This document shows, piece after piece, positions 31,356 to 42,569 of a DNA stretch of 64,000 nucleotides. This DNA comes from G047528285 sp047528285 (lineage in GTDB: Bacteria; Pseudomonadota; Gammaproteobacteria; Enterobacterales; Enterobacteriaceae). Position numbers and translations under genes: made by a program. The stretch covers positions 620,001 through 684,000 of the forward strand of contig CP180022.1 of the NCBI GenBank assembly GCA_047528285.1, given 5' to 3'. How positions within the stretch are numbered: position 1 is the stretch's first letter; every line of letters starts with the position of its first letter. Under the pieces are notes generated by a model. That model did no database searches. It was not told where the DNA came from and saw only the letters and a program-made list of their open reading frames with translations.

Positions 31356-33392
31356 TTATGTACGAAATGATTTTTCAAAAAGACGGATCATTTCCAATTC
31401 ATCCATGACCGGGATATTTAACTGTTGAGCTTTTAATAGATTTGAACCTGCCGCCTGCCCAATGATAAGAAAATCGGTTTTAGCAGAAACCATCCTATTG
31501 ATTCGAGCACCAAGCAATATTAGTCGCTCTTTGGCTTCATCTCGAGACAAAGTACTGAGCGATCCAGTCAAAACAATTGTTTTCCCAGCAAAGGCATTAC
31601 CGCTCGTCAAAGGAGACACCGGCGTAGTTTCAGTAAAATGGATACCGATCTTTTGGCTCAATAAATCCTGAATCACTGTAATATTATGGCTTTTCTCAAA
31701 AAAATTTCGCACATGGATTGCCACAATCTTTCCGATATTCTGAACACCAATCAGTGAATCAATATCGGCAGCCATTAGCATATCTAGCCTACCATAGGCA
31801 GCAGCTAAGTTGATGGCTGTTGCCTCACCTACATCACGAATTCCCAAGGCATATAGAAACCGCGCGAACGTAGTCTGTTTGGATTTTTTCAACGCATTTA
31901 ACAAATTCGTTACTGATTTTTTCCCCATGCGATCCAATCGGATCAAAATCTTTTCATTTAATCTAAAAAGATCGGCTGGAGTTTTTACCACCTCACACTC
32001 TACCAACTGATCGATAATTTTATTTCCCATACCGACGATATTCATCGCTCGGCGCGAAACAAAATGCTTCAATACTTCCTTACGTTGCGCAGCACAAAGT
32101 AACCCAGCGCTACAGCGAAAAACAGCTTCACCGTCAATGCGAGCAATGTCTGAGCCACAAGCTGGACATTGTGACGGAAAAACTACCGGCTGGGCATTTT
32201 GTAGCCTTTTAGACAAGACAACATCGACAATTTGCGGGATCACATCGCCAGCGCGACGAATAATTACCGTATCTCCAATCATTAGATCCAGCCGCTTGAT
32301 TAGATCGGGATTATGCAAACTAGCATTGCTAATCATAACGCCGGATAAGAGCACAGGATCAAGCCTAGCAACAGGCGTGATAGCGCCGGTACGACCTACC
32401 TGAAACTTTACATCTCGTATGCAAGTTAATTGATTATGAGATGGAAATTTATAAGCAATTGCCCAGCGCGGCGCGCGGGCAATAAAGCCTAAACGCTTCT
32501 GTAACGCCATCGAGTCTACTTTAATGACAACCCCGTCGATATCAAATCCAAGCGAGTACCTCGTTTTATAAACGTGTTTATAAAAATCCAGCACCTTTGC
32601 ACTACCGGTACAACGGATAACTCTATCATTGATTGGTAAGCCCCAAGATTTAAACTGTTGTAGTCCCTCCCAATGACTTTCAGGCAACATGCCGTCCTTA
32701 AAAAGTCCGACACCGTAGCAAAAAAATTCCAAGGGTCGCTTGGCGGTAATATCTGGATCTAACTGCCGCAAGGATCCGGCGGCGGCGTTGCGCGGATTGG
32801 AGAACAATTTCCATCCTTCCCGTTTAGCTGTTTTATTCAGTCTCTGGAAGCCTATTTTCGACATAAATACTTCACCGCGAATTTCTAGCAATCGCGGTAA
32901 ATTATTTCCATTTTTTAAACGAAACGGAATTGTGCGAATAGTCCGTACATTGGTAGTGATATCCTCACCTGTAGAGCCGTCACCACGGGTAGCAGCACGT
33001 ACTAATTCACTGTTTTCATACAACAAACTAACCGCTAGACCGTCTAACTTTAGTTCACAACAATAAGTGACCTCGTTATCACACTTAACCCTATTGCGTA
33101 CCCGCTTGTCGAATGCCAAAAAACTCAGCTCTTCAAAAACATTATCTAGCGATAACATGGGGACCTCATGGTGTACTTTTTCAAATCTCTTTTGTGCTTG
33201 CCCCCCAACGCGCTGACTGGGAGAATCAATAGTCAATAAGTCTGGCCGTTCAGCCTCCAGCTCACAAAGTTCTCTCATCACCCGATCATATTCATGATCC
33301 GGCACTTCAGGATCGGCTTCTACATAATAGAGGTATTCCCAATATTGCAGCTGATCCCGAAGCTGCCTGATTTGTTGTTTAATCTGTTTCAT
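31356..33392 (-). CDS. ligA: NAD-dependent DNA ligase LigA
   Basis: Seals nicks in DNA during replication and repair using NAD+. The 678 residues compare with 671 in E. coli. Domain order is complete: Ia domain, adenylation domain with Lys115 in CCELKLDGLAV, OB fold (VGRTGAITPVARL), the four-cysteine zinc finger (CPACGSDI ... CSAGLLCAAQRK), helix-hairpin-helix repeats and a C-terminal BRCT domain (FAGKTIVLTGSLSTLSRDEAK). The ribosome-binding site is weak. zipA, the enteric upstream neighbour, is not recognisable. Confidence 0.98.
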   Translation of the reverse strand: MKQIKQQIRQLRDQLQYWEYLYYVEADPEVPDHEYDRVMRELCELEAERPDLLTIDSPSQRVGGQAQKRFEKVHHEVPMLSLDNVFEELSFLAFDKRVRNRVKCDNEVTYCCELKLDGLAVSLLYENSELVRAATRGDGSTGEDITTNVRTIRTIPFRLKNGNNLPRLLEIRGEVFMSKIGFQRLNKTAKREGWKLFSNPRNAAAGSLRQLDPDITAKRPLEFFCYGVGLFKDGMLPESHWEGLQQFKSWGLPINDRVIRCTGSAKVLDFYKHVYKTRYSLGFDIDGVVIKVDSMALQKRLGFIARAPRWAIAYKFPSHNQLTCIRDVKFQVGRTGAITPVARLDPVLLSGVMISNASLHNPDLIKRLDLMIGDTVIIRRAGDVIPQIVDVVLSKRLQNAQPVVFPSQCPACGSDIARIDGEAVFRCSAGLLCAAQRKEVLKHFVSRRAMNIVGMGNKIIDQLVECEVVKTPADLFRLNEKILIRLDRMGKKSVTNLLNALKKSKQTTFARFLYALGIRDVGEATAINLAAAYGRLDMLMAADIDSLIGVQNIGKIVAIHVRNFFEKSHNITVIQDLLSQKIGIHFTETTPVSPLTSGNAFAGKTIVLTGSLSTLSRDEAKERLILLGARINRMVSAKTDFLIIGQAAGSNLLKAQQLNIPVMDELEMIRLFEKSFRT

Positions 33393-35735
33393 GATGCACC
33401 ACTAGCAAATTCTATTCCCGAAAAAAAGAATGGCTATTTATACATTAAGCAGAGCAAAATTAACTCTCGTGTATACTAGGTTAGTTACCAGTAAGTACCA
33501 GCATATCCAGTAACACTGTTCTCCACTTTTCAAGTCGAGTGAGAGTAACTTGTCTTATCATCCTCGTTTTTATTTTCAGCCTGATAGGCAACAGATTTTA
33601 TGCAGAAATTACCTATTATTCTGCTTCTGAACCTTTTAATCTTCATACAAATACCACTTAAATATTTATACCGTATCATGAACAATGAACATTAACGATA
33701 TTCACTGCCCTATACTCGGATATATGATTTTATGTCATACTAAGCATCTTTCTAGCAACTAAAAAAAGATTCGAGACGCCACCAATAATACTTATGTCCT
33801 ATTTCACTACTATCAATTATATTGTAAATATTCATCAGAATATTAAGCTTCCAATATACATATTCTTGATATACCTTGGCTAAACTTACCTTAGATCCAT
33901 GTTAATTTTTTCTTTAAAAGTTAAACATGACGTACACTTTCCATAAAATCTATAACTTAAATAAGTTTATAATTTCATCCTTCCATTCAACATTAATCCA
34001 TTCCCTACAGCGGATAATCTAAAGCGGTCCATGAAACATTAATTTTTTTCATAAAATACTTGATTTTATTTCATAATTGATAATATCATCCCAGAGTTTT
34101 TGTGTTTAGTAACTTTATAAAAATATATTAATCATCATTATATCAATATATATCAATTACTTATATATTCTATCATGAATCATACATTTTAAATGTGGAC
34201 GTGTTTATTCTAAAAAATCAAGTAAAGTTACACTTATATTTTTTATTTTATGATTATAATAGAATCATTAATCTTTATCGTTAAATGGAAATTGCTATCG
34301 CAATCTTAAATCTGAAACCATAAAAAACTAACATTTAAATCATTCACTATAGCAACCAAAAATTATTTTTATAACTTATTAATAATAGCAGCGCAATTAT
34401 TTTTAGAGGAAATTTTTTTAATGGATACGTAACTATAAGAAAACAAATTTTTAACTAAAAGACTAAACGAGGACTTTTCAAGTATAAGTATACTGATGTA
34501 AAATATTTTTTAAATAAAATACTCAATAATATTCACATCAAATATATAGGATTTCAATCCTACAATCATAAAATCCAATTAATTTATAATAAAATTAAGA
34601 TTATGATTTATATCAATGAACATTGAACTGAAAACCACAAAGCAAAACATCTTCAAAAAACAGATTGCTTGAGAGAATGATGACCAATCGATCTCGTAAA
34701 AATTTTTTTGGTAACTAAATATCTTTCTTGAAAGGCTGCCTAAAAATTATCATTTTTAGGCACGTTATCGATTTTTCATATTAGAAAATTTTTCTTCGTA
34801 AGAATGACAAATCTAAAAAAATCTTTCAGATTATCACAGTGCTTCTTAAATCAATTCATACCAAAGAACATGTAGATTTCCGCTAACACTAGAATTTTTT
34901 ATCTAAAAGATAATATACAGACTATATTACAGAGTTTTCAGTATAATACAGAAAATTCATTCTTATCAGTTCATATACAATTACAAAAAAATATATTTCA
35001 AAAATTAAACACAGATAAACAAGACAGTTTATCAAAAATATGACGTCATGAAATTTATAGTTGGTAACAATAAGCCAATTTTAAGAATTGGTGGAAACAA
35101 AAATATATTTCAAGTAAATGATCGGTAATAATTATATAACTAAAAACGATTTAATTTTAATAAAAAAAATTAAAAATATTAACTTCTATCTTGTCATGTT
35201 TTTTATAAGTCAATAATATTGTAGAAATTCTACGAATTATCAGATTCTTAATTGTTTACTTTAGATAAAAAGATTTTACGTAATATCTTATTTAAATAAC
35301 ATCAATGATGGAAATTTACAAAAAACTTATCCATTGACCAGATAAATTAAAATCCTGCTAAAAAAAATAACAGAAAAATATCTAGCGATAAACTTGTAGA
35401 TATTTATTCTTTCAAGAATAATCACTATAACTTCTCTAAACCATCTTGCACACAGCAAAAAATACACTTCTAGGTAAAACTCTTATTCAGCACCATCAAA
35501 CTTTGATCTTCCAGAACTCTCTATCTGAATAACAGAAAATTATTCTTTGATAAAAGATAACTTATTTATTCATCATCTATATCTATTATCGTGTATATAT
35601 TACTTTTTTATTAACTTTGTTAACATAAAAAATTAGCACCAATTTGCAATCATAAGCGTACTGATTGCTGATTTGTCCGTTACTTCATGGCACACTAGCG
35701 CCTCATGAAGAAAACGAAGGAAAAGGAAGAGCAGA
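33393..35735. other. Spacer between divergent ligA and prmB
   Basis: About 2.3 kb with no intact gene. An 11-bp perfect hairpin TGCCTAAAAAT (34737-34747) / ATTTTTAGGCA (34752-34762) is present. Faint similarity to the zipA 3' end can be seen just upstream of ligA but is not strong enough to annotate. Confidence 0.5.
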
Positions 35736-36668
35736 TTGGACAATTTTTTTCTGGATGAAACAGTAGAAGAGATGCACACCATCCAAGATATGTTACGCTG
35801 GACACTGAGCCAATTTAACGCTGCGCAAATCTATTATGGTCACGGAACTGATAATGCCTGGAATGAAGCGCTTCAGTTAGTATTACCCTCTCTCTTTCTT
35901 CCTCTCAATTTGCTACCAGACATATACACTGCGCGACTAACATCCAACGAACGAGCCCGGGTAATCAAACTAGTAGTTCGAAGGATAAACGAGCGTATTC
36001 CCGTGGCATATTTGACTAATAAAGCTTGGTTCTGCGGTCTTGAGTTTTATGTTGACGATCGAGTGCTAATTCCGCGTTCTCCAATTGGAGAACTAATCAC
36101 TGATCATTTCCGTAATTTGCTACCGCATCCGCCAGAACATATCCTCGATATGTGTACCGGCAGCGGCTGTATTGCTATCGCTTGTGCCTATAGTTATTTA
36201 GAAGCAAACGTGGACGCAGTAGATATTTCTAACAATGTGTTAGAAGTAGCAGCGTATAATATACAGGCACACAACGTTGAAAATCGTGTTTCTCCGATTC
36301 GCTCGGATTTATTCCGTGACTTACCACTGCTAGCCTATGATGCAATCATCACCAATCCACCCTATGTTACTGAAGAAGATATGAACAATTTACCAGACGA
36401 ATTCCACGCCGAACCAGTACTTGGGCTATCCGGCGGCAGAGACGGTCTCCATCTGGTTCGACGTATTCTAGCCTCTGCATCCGACTACCTTACCAAGGAT
36501 GGTGTGCTGATTTGTGAAGTAGGCAACAGCCAAGTGCACCTGATAGCCCAATACCCAATGGTACCCTTTCAATGGCTTGAGTTTACCAACGGTGGTGACG
36601 GTGTTTTCATGTTAACCCGGCAACAGTTAATTACTTACAGAGAACTTTTTAAGAAAAACAGTGAATGA
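35736..36668 (+). CDS. prmB: Ribosomal protein uL3 (L3) glutamine methyltransferase PrmB
   Basis: S-adenosylmethionine-dependent enzyme that methylates a glutamine of ribosomal protein L3. It has 310 residues, the same as E. coli, and aligns throughout. The SAM-binding motif is DMCTGSGCIAIAC (138-150) and the catalytic NPPY is at 207-210. The start is TTG at 35736, chosen because it gives the family N-terminus and lies shortly after the purine-rich GAAGGAAAAGGAAGAG. It is followed closely by aroC; the aroC start lies 86 bases past the prmB stop, as in the enteric prmB-aroC operon. Confidence 0.97.
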   Translation: MDNFFLDETVEEMHTIQDMLRWTLSQFNAAQIYYGHGTDNAWNEALQLVLPSLFLPLNLLPDIYTARLTSNERARVIKLVVRRINERIPVAYLTNKAWFCGLEFYVDDRVLIPRSPIGELITDHFRNLLPHPPEHILDMCTGSGCIAIACAYSYLEANVDAVDISNNVLEVAAYNIQAHNVENRVSPIRSDLFRDLPLLAYDAIITNPPYVTEEDMNNLPDEFHAEPVLGLSGGRDGLHLVRRILASASDYLTKDGVLICEVGNSQVHLIAQYPMVPFQWLEFTNGGDGVFMLTRQQLITYRELFKKNSE

Positions 36669-36754
36669 TTCTCCTATCCGCTTACGATTTTTTCATATGG
36701 TTTAAAGATCTTTTTACATTCTATCAACAATTAGTTAGTAAGGAGTCCATCCGG

Positions 36755-37843
36755 ATGGCTGGGAACAGTATTGGACAATTTTTTCGCGTCACTACCTTTG
36801 GTGAATCCCACGGACCCGCGCTAGGCGCAATAGTCGACGGTGTACCTCCGTCTATACCTTTATGCGAGGAAGATTTGCAATGTGACCTCGATCGCAGGCG
36901 ACCCGGCATGTCACGTTATACCACGCAGAGACGCGAACTAGATCGCATAAAGATTCTTTCCGGGGTATTTGAAGGGATGACCACTGGAACTAGTATTGGG
37001 CTTCTTATCGAAAATATCGATCAGCGCTCGAAGGACTATGACGCTATCAAAGATCTCTATCGTCCCGGACACGCCGATTACACCTATGAACAAAAGTACG
37101 GCCGCCGTGATACTCGCGGGGGGGGGCGTTCATCGGCACGAGAAACTGCAATGCGTGTTGCCGCCGGCGCTATCGCCAAAAAGTATCTAGCGAAACAATG
37201 CGGGGTACAGGTTCACGGTTTTCTGGCACAAATGGGTGATATTCGTTGCGAATTTAAGGATTTGGCACAGGTAGAAAAAAATCCATTTTTCTGTCCTGAC
37301 ATTGAACGTCTCAACGACCTAGACATCTTGATGCGTGATCTAAAAAAAGCAGGAGATTCCGTCGGCGCCAAGGTAACAATAATAGCAAAAAATTTACCCT
37401 CAGGCTTAGGTGAACCGGTATTTGATCGCCTTGATGCCGATCTAGCCCACGCATTGATGAGCATCAATGCCGTGAAAGGGGTGGAGATAGGAGATGGTTT
37501 TGCAGTAATCAGAAAACGCGGCAGTGAAAATCGCGATGAAATCACTCCCGATGGCTTTCAAAGTAATCATGCCGGGGGGATTCTCGGGGGTATCAGCAGC
37601 GGACAGAATGTTATAGCTCATATCGCTCTGAAACCGACCTCTAGCATCATGGTGCCTGGCCGGACAGTAAGTCGTAATGGAGAAGCAATAGAGTTGATAA
37701 CCCGCGGTCGGCACGATCCTTGCGTCGGAATTAGAGCAGTGCCTATAGCCGAGGCTATGATGGCAATCGTACTGATGGATCATTTTTTACGCCAGCGGGC
37801 GCAGTGCTCAGATGTTATTTTACATCCGCCGGTATGGAGGTAA
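36755..37843 (+). CDS. aroC: Chorismate synthase
   Basis: Last enzyme of the shikimate pathway, converting EPSP to chorismate with reduced FMN; its product feeds aromatic amino acids and folate. From the ATG at 36755 the protein has 362 residues (361 in E. coli). Signature stretches GESHGPALG, RRRPG, YGRRDTRGGGRSSARETA and VGIRAVPIAEAM are intact, including the catalytic histidines. The frame is open 30 codons further upstream, but AAGGAG nine bases before 36755 and the family start decide the choice. A nine-G run (37118-37126) encodes Gly-Gly-Gly of the RGGGRSSARETA motif and is in frame. A strong GGAGGTAA at the very end of the gene precedes a possible small gene. Confidence 0.98.
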   Translation: MAGNSIGQFFRVTTFGESHGPALGAIVDGVPPSIPLCEEDLQCDLDRRRPGMSRYTTQRRELDRIKILSGVFEGMTTGTSIGLLIENIDQRSKDYDAIKDLYRPGHADYTYEQKYGRRDTRGGGRSSARETAMRVAAGAIAKKYLAKQCGVQVHGFLAQMGDIRCEFKDLAQVEKNPFFCPDIERLNDLDILMRDLKKAGDSVGAKVTIIAKNLPSGLGEPVFDRLDADLAHALMSINAVKGVEIGDGFAVIRKRGSENRDEITPDGFQSNHAGGILGGISSGQNVIAHIALKPTSSIMVPGRTVSRNGEAIELITRGRHDPCVGIRAVPIAEAMMAIVLMDHFLRQRAQCSDVILHPPVWR

Positions 37844-37851
37844 CCCACACA

Positions 37852-38075
37852 ATGGATACGTTGTTAAAAAACAAAGTGTTTTCTCCGGTGGAGTTTTACA
37901 CGAAGAAATCACACAGAGATACACTAAAAAAACAATGATTTCATCGCTGGGAGGCAATACCCCCCAAGCAAAACAGGGGTTTTCTAGGCTATATCGTATT
38001 TTAAAGAATGGCTATCGCTGGAAATATAAGTATCTACATTTTTATCACAATACTCGCTATTACTTTGTGGAATGA
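37852..38075 (+). CDS. Candidate small gene after aroC with A7 frameshift
   Basis: An ATG at 37852 follows GGAGGTAA with an eight-base spacer, one of the strongest ribosome-binding sites in the window; it overlaps the aroC stop. The frame reads 28 codons (MDTLLKNKVFSPVEFYTKKS...) and stops right after an A7 run (37926-37932). If one A is gained the frame continues as LKKTMISSLGGNTPQAKQGF... to a stop at 38073, giving about 73 residues. The first 130 bases are less AT-rich than spacer. No family was recognised; mepA, which follows aroC in E. coli, does not match. It may be a decaying gene, a 28-residue peptide, or a gene read by slippage at the A run. A hairpin CCCCCC-GGGG-TTTT (37960-37983) lies inside and could instead end aroC transcription. 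Confidence 0.35.
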
Positions 38076-41000
38076 TTGTAAGCTATCCATCCATAATGGA
38101 TGGCTTTCATATTATTATAACTATTTCGCAATCAATTTGCAGAAAATTCGTATTATAAATCAACAAAAAATTTTTATGGAAAACCACAACACCTATGGTT
38201 TCCTGGTGACCATAAAATACCAAATTTAATACAACACAGATAAGACTTAATAATGAGAACTCTGTATGATTGTTTAATTAATTTTAACTATATAATATCG
38301 CTTCTTAAAAACATCCATAAAATATCTAGAAAGCTAAAAATAGGCTTATATTAATGTAACCTCTTGATCGGCTCTAGATTAAGAAAAATAATTTAAGATC
38401 GGAAACTACATGTAATCAATAGATGATGAATTTGTTATTAAAATAGTGAACAAAACATTATTTTTATTAGAAAAGACAAAATATGTTTTAGATAATAACA
38501 GATTCTTATTCTGAAATTCTTTAAAACCAATATATATACATATAGAATATGATTCTATCATGTTAAAATTGTAAATAACAGAACAAATGAGACTTCCTAA
38601 AATAATAGATAATATAATAATTTATTTATTATTGTTTGAATATCCTAAATAAAATAGGTTATAGCAAAAATTTATAAAAAATCCATTCAATATTTTAAAT
38701 GCATTAGAATATTGAATTTCTGCCACACAAATACAAAATTCTAAAGTAAGAATGTTTTATGCGGCAATGAGATTTATTAAACATATCAAAATCGGTAATA
38801 CCTACACTTAGAGGAGAAATTTTATAGAATTTATAATATATAATCTAATCAAATCAATTGATTAGATCCTAATAATTTTTTCACATACGCATCCTAATTA
38901 CATAGGCATAAATAACCATGTAAAAACGAGTTAAACTTAAATATCCTCTCTCTAAGCTACTTAGTACTTATAATTACTTACCTTTCTATATATCACAACT
39001 AATTATATTTATGCTATCCGTCTAGCCGGCATTCACTTCACAGTAGAATCAACAACTTTATGTTCTTTCCTACTAAATTAGTATATCATTCCTATGTATC
39101 CTAATGAAAATCAACCAATACTTCTCTTTTTTAGTGGATTTGCTTTATTAAATCTAGAAAAAGCTGTACGTCCATGCTACTTTTTGCGATAAATCGGCAT
39201 AGATAATTTCATGCATTTCTCTGTCTATTGTCCGATGATGATTACACCTTACTTTATATTTGTTAGAACTCTCCTACTTGTTTTTTCATCCTTTTTCACT
39301 AAAGACTTGAAAGTCTATATTATAAATATATAACCCATCATATGTAAATTCATCACATATTGATATTTATGCTATTTTAATATCTTTGTACACATAAATA
39401 TTCAGAAAGTTTTCTTAACAAGATAGAGACTGGTCTTCTCATGTTAACTATAGAGTCAACTAAACTCTGCAAAAATTTTGAAGGAAGTGATAAACAGATA
39501 TTTCATAATCAGGATTATCCTTATAAACATATTTATATAATAAAATTATTAATAACAGCATTTAAGAAAATTTCTCTGTTTATACAACACAACACCTAAA
39601 AATCCAATCTTACCCTTAGAGAACTCCACACTATTTAAAAACTTTCTTTTTCAATAAACTATTTGGAAAATCTAAATTTTAATTTTACTCCTGAAAACAA
39701 TATGTTGATATAGTGGAAGTTCTCTGAAATTTACAATCAAAAAATTAATTATACAAAACTATTATTAACTTAAATACTATTTTTTCATTTTAAAATCAAT
39801 CTAAAATAGATCATGAATAACATTAACTTATTTTTAATAGTTCTTACCTACTGTTACACACACGAAAAATGGTTACAAAATTTAAAATTCTGGTATTTGT
39901 TAACTAAATTAGCCATTTTTAAATATATCAAAAAAATATTCCGGTTAATAACCAATTCCCGTGAAGTTTATTTACGATAACAACAAACGCTATTCTTACT
40001 ATTATAATAATAATCTTGTTGTATATATATACCTTCTAGAAAGCCTCAATAGAAACAATAAAACTAAAAACACTCCAACACCGCTATTCAAATATATCTA
40101 TTGGAATCTGCATAGTTCATACTCATCAAGGCAGAAAAGATAAATCTTTTTTATAAAATACATTTTTTAAAAACAGCATATATTGAATCAATAAACCTAA
40201 GTCATAACATAAAACAACATGAAAATTCTTTGCAAATTAATGTATAAAAGAAAATCATGATACTGAAAATTAGTTCATCAAAAAATATTTAGTGGATAAA
40301 GAGAGATTCATTTTTTAATTTTTAACTGCATCCGTATGGAACAATGATACGTAAATAAAAAGTTATGCATGGCGATGATTAAAAACATTAACCGCATGAT
40401 GCTGTAAGAACAGCAAATAGAATTTGCATTATAGAAATCTAGCCCAGCTAGAACAAGCTTTTATAACTGTGCTATTTATTCAGAAAACTCATGAAATATC
40501 TGACGATTTTTATATATAAATCCGAGGCAATGATAAAGTTAGTTGTTAATAGCATGAAAAATCTAGAGTTAACATCAATTATTTCTTTTATATGATGAAA
40601 CACAGTAATGTGTAGTCAGCATACATATTCTAGGTAAAAAATTGATCTAAAACAAAAGATCTTTTAAATAAAAGATGTCTTGCAACCTACCATTTTTGAA
40701 TGCATTTTTTGATATAAGAATCAGCAGAAATACATACTATTGAAACATGATTCCTAGGAATCAATTAAATTCTATTCATGAATTCATGATAATTAAGCTT
40801 TCAACAATATTTATTGTTCAATATTTACGTTCAGCTGTCCGCGCAAAACTATATCCTATGGTATGGTTTTATAGATCTATATACATTTAGATATACGATA
40901 TCTTATCGCAATACATGCATGTTAACTAAGACTTAAATATTTTACTTCTAACTATGTCTTTACTTAAGCTTATAAAATATCCAGGCCACCATAGTTTATG

Positions 41001-41283
41001 AAACTAGAGCTTGGATAATCAAAAAAGTCTTTTCAAAACTTAAAGATAATTATGAATTAAAAAACATTTGATATTACTATGTTGGTATATTTTGCTTTTA
41101 AATACGCTTAAAAATAATTTAGTAAAATCAATTATTTCAATGAAATAAAATAAAAAACCTTGCAAGAAATTTAGTTTACTTTTTTTCAATTTATGGAAAA
41201 TTATGTTGCAAATATTATTAAGTTGATTCTCTGATACAGATAAATATAAAAGACAAGAAAGCAACAAAAAATAGTTATAGGTT
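38076..41283. other. Spacer between aroC region and rluB terminator
   Basis: About 3.2 kb without a gene. Hairpins: CCATCCAT-A-ATGGATGG (38087-38103), which may end aroC-region transcripts; ATCTAATCAA/TTGATTAGAT (38843-38867); a 16-bp palindrome TGATTCCTAGGAATCA (40748-40763); and a 14-bp palindrome TCATGAATTCATGA (40776-40789). Open frames at 39961-40143 and 41040-41267 (minus) are AT-biased and unconvincing. Confidence 0.5.
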
Positions 41284-41359
41284 AGTTTTTATTCAGAAGC
41301 AAAAAATGAAGAAAGCCGGTAAGCGGGCTTTCTTCATTTTTTGCTTCTGAATAAAAACT
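41284..41359. terminator. Bidirectional terminator within a 34-bp perfect inverted repeat
   Basis: Arms 41284-41317 and 41326-41359 are exact reverse complements over 34 bases with an 8-base loop (GGTAAGCG). The inner part GAAGAAAGCC/GGCTTTCTTC flanked by A6 and T6 is a classic two-way intrinsic terminator. The outer 17 bases of each arm (through GCTTCTGAATAAAAAC) extend it far beyond what termination needs. It lies about 340 bases beyond the 3' end of the minus-strand rluB. Confidence 0.85.
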
Positions 41360-41702
41360 TTTATAATCACTTCCGATTAATATTGTCCCCTCTTTGAGAG
41401 GGTTATCCATAAACCATAGTAACTCTGATAAGTATCATTATCGTTTTCCCGAAACCTTATTCAATAATTAGTAGGCTTTTTCTTGCCTATTATCAGTGAT
41501 GTACAGCCGGTAATAATTCTCATTATTTATTTATTACAAATGTTTGCAAAAGTGATACACTTTGAAATAGCCGATTTTAATACCAAGGATACCCGCAGTA
41601 TTAAATGATATAAAATGTAAAAAGAATAGCCTTTTCGCATAGGTTAAGACTCATACTTAAATAAAATCACATAAATTATAATCATCTCGTTATTACAGAT
41701 CT
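41360..41702. other. Spacer between terminator and rluB
   Basis: No gene. A small GC-rich hairpin CCCTCT-TTG-AGAGGG lies at about 41391-41405. Confidence 0.5.
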
Positions 41703-42569
41703 TTACTTTTTTAATTTATCGTGGCATAAAGACACTCTTTGGTTTCTACGCTTGACCACACGCCGAATCTGCGTAGCTTTCAGGCGTCGATGATTACGTT
41801 TTATCGATAACTTACTCACTAATTCAATCGGTAAATTTACTTTTTCACGCAAATAATTAATATCTTCCTGCGGAAGTTCAAGCCATTTACCTCGTGGTAA
41901 CTCTTTTGGCAACTTAATATCACCATAACGCACCCGAATAAGCCGACTAACTTGCATTCCAACTGCCTGCCACAGGCGACGCACTTCACGATTACGCCCT
42001 TCTGTCAACGTAACATTGTACCATTGGTTCAACCCATCACCCCCTCGGAAAGTCAGAGTGCAAAAAGCTGTTGGACCATCTTCTAACTGTACCCCACGAA
42101 TTAGCTGTTGCAGTTTGTGCTTATCCACTTTACCGAAAACACGCACAAAATATTCACGTTCAAATTTATAGCATGGATGCATTAGACGATTAGCTAGCTC
42201 TCCATCGGTAGTGAACAATAATATACCGGAGGTATTGATATCCAATCTCCCGACAGCCACCCAACGGGCATTTTTCAGAGTCTGAAGATGATCGAAAACC
42301 GTTGGCCGACCTGCGGGATCATGGCGCGTACAGAGTTCTCCTTCTGGTTTATAATAAACCAACACGCGGCAAAGTGTATCTTCAACTAATTTTGTCACGA
42401 TAATACGACCATCAAACCGAATTTTGGTGGCTCTACTGACCTCAACGCGATCTCCCAGTGAGGCGATTTTACCATCTATGCTAACACGCCCTTGTTCAAT
42501 GAATGTTTCAATTTCTCGGCGGGAACCTTGTCCTGCACGAGCCAGGACTTTTTGCAGCTTTTCGCTCAT
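41703..42569 (-). CDS. rluB: 23S rRNA pseudouridine synthase RluB
   Basis: Converts U2605 of 23S rRNA to pseudouridine. The 288-residue protein aligns with E. coli RluB. An S4 RNA-binding domain occupies about residues 3-50 (KLQKVLARAGQGSRREIE). The catalytic Asp110 lies in GRLDINTSG, and the C-terminal catalytic core keeps NVTLTEGRNREVRRLW. The C-terminus is basic but lacks the long Gly/Arg/Asn tail of E. coli. AAGAGG precedes the ATG. The scpAB genes that precede rluB in many enterics are not recognisable. Confidence 0.95.
   Translation of the reverse strand: MSEKLQKVLARAGQGSRREIETFIEQGRVSIDGKIASLGDRVEVSRATKIRFDGRIIVTKLVEDTLCRVLVYYKPEGELCTRHDPAGRPTVFDHLQTLKNARWVAVGRLDINTSGILLFTTDGELANRLMHPCYKFEREYFVRVFGKVDKHKLQQLIRGVQLEDGPTAFCTLTFRGGDGLNQWYNVTLTEGRNREVRRLWQAVGMQVSRLIRVRYGDIKLPKELPRGKWLELPQEDINYLREKVNLPIELVSKLSIKRNHRRLKATQIRRVVKRRNQRVSLCHDKLKK

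Noticed and set aside
33420..33620. zipA 3' end upstream of ligA
   Set aside because: Only scattered base matches to the end of zipA could be seen; too weak to annotate without an alignment.
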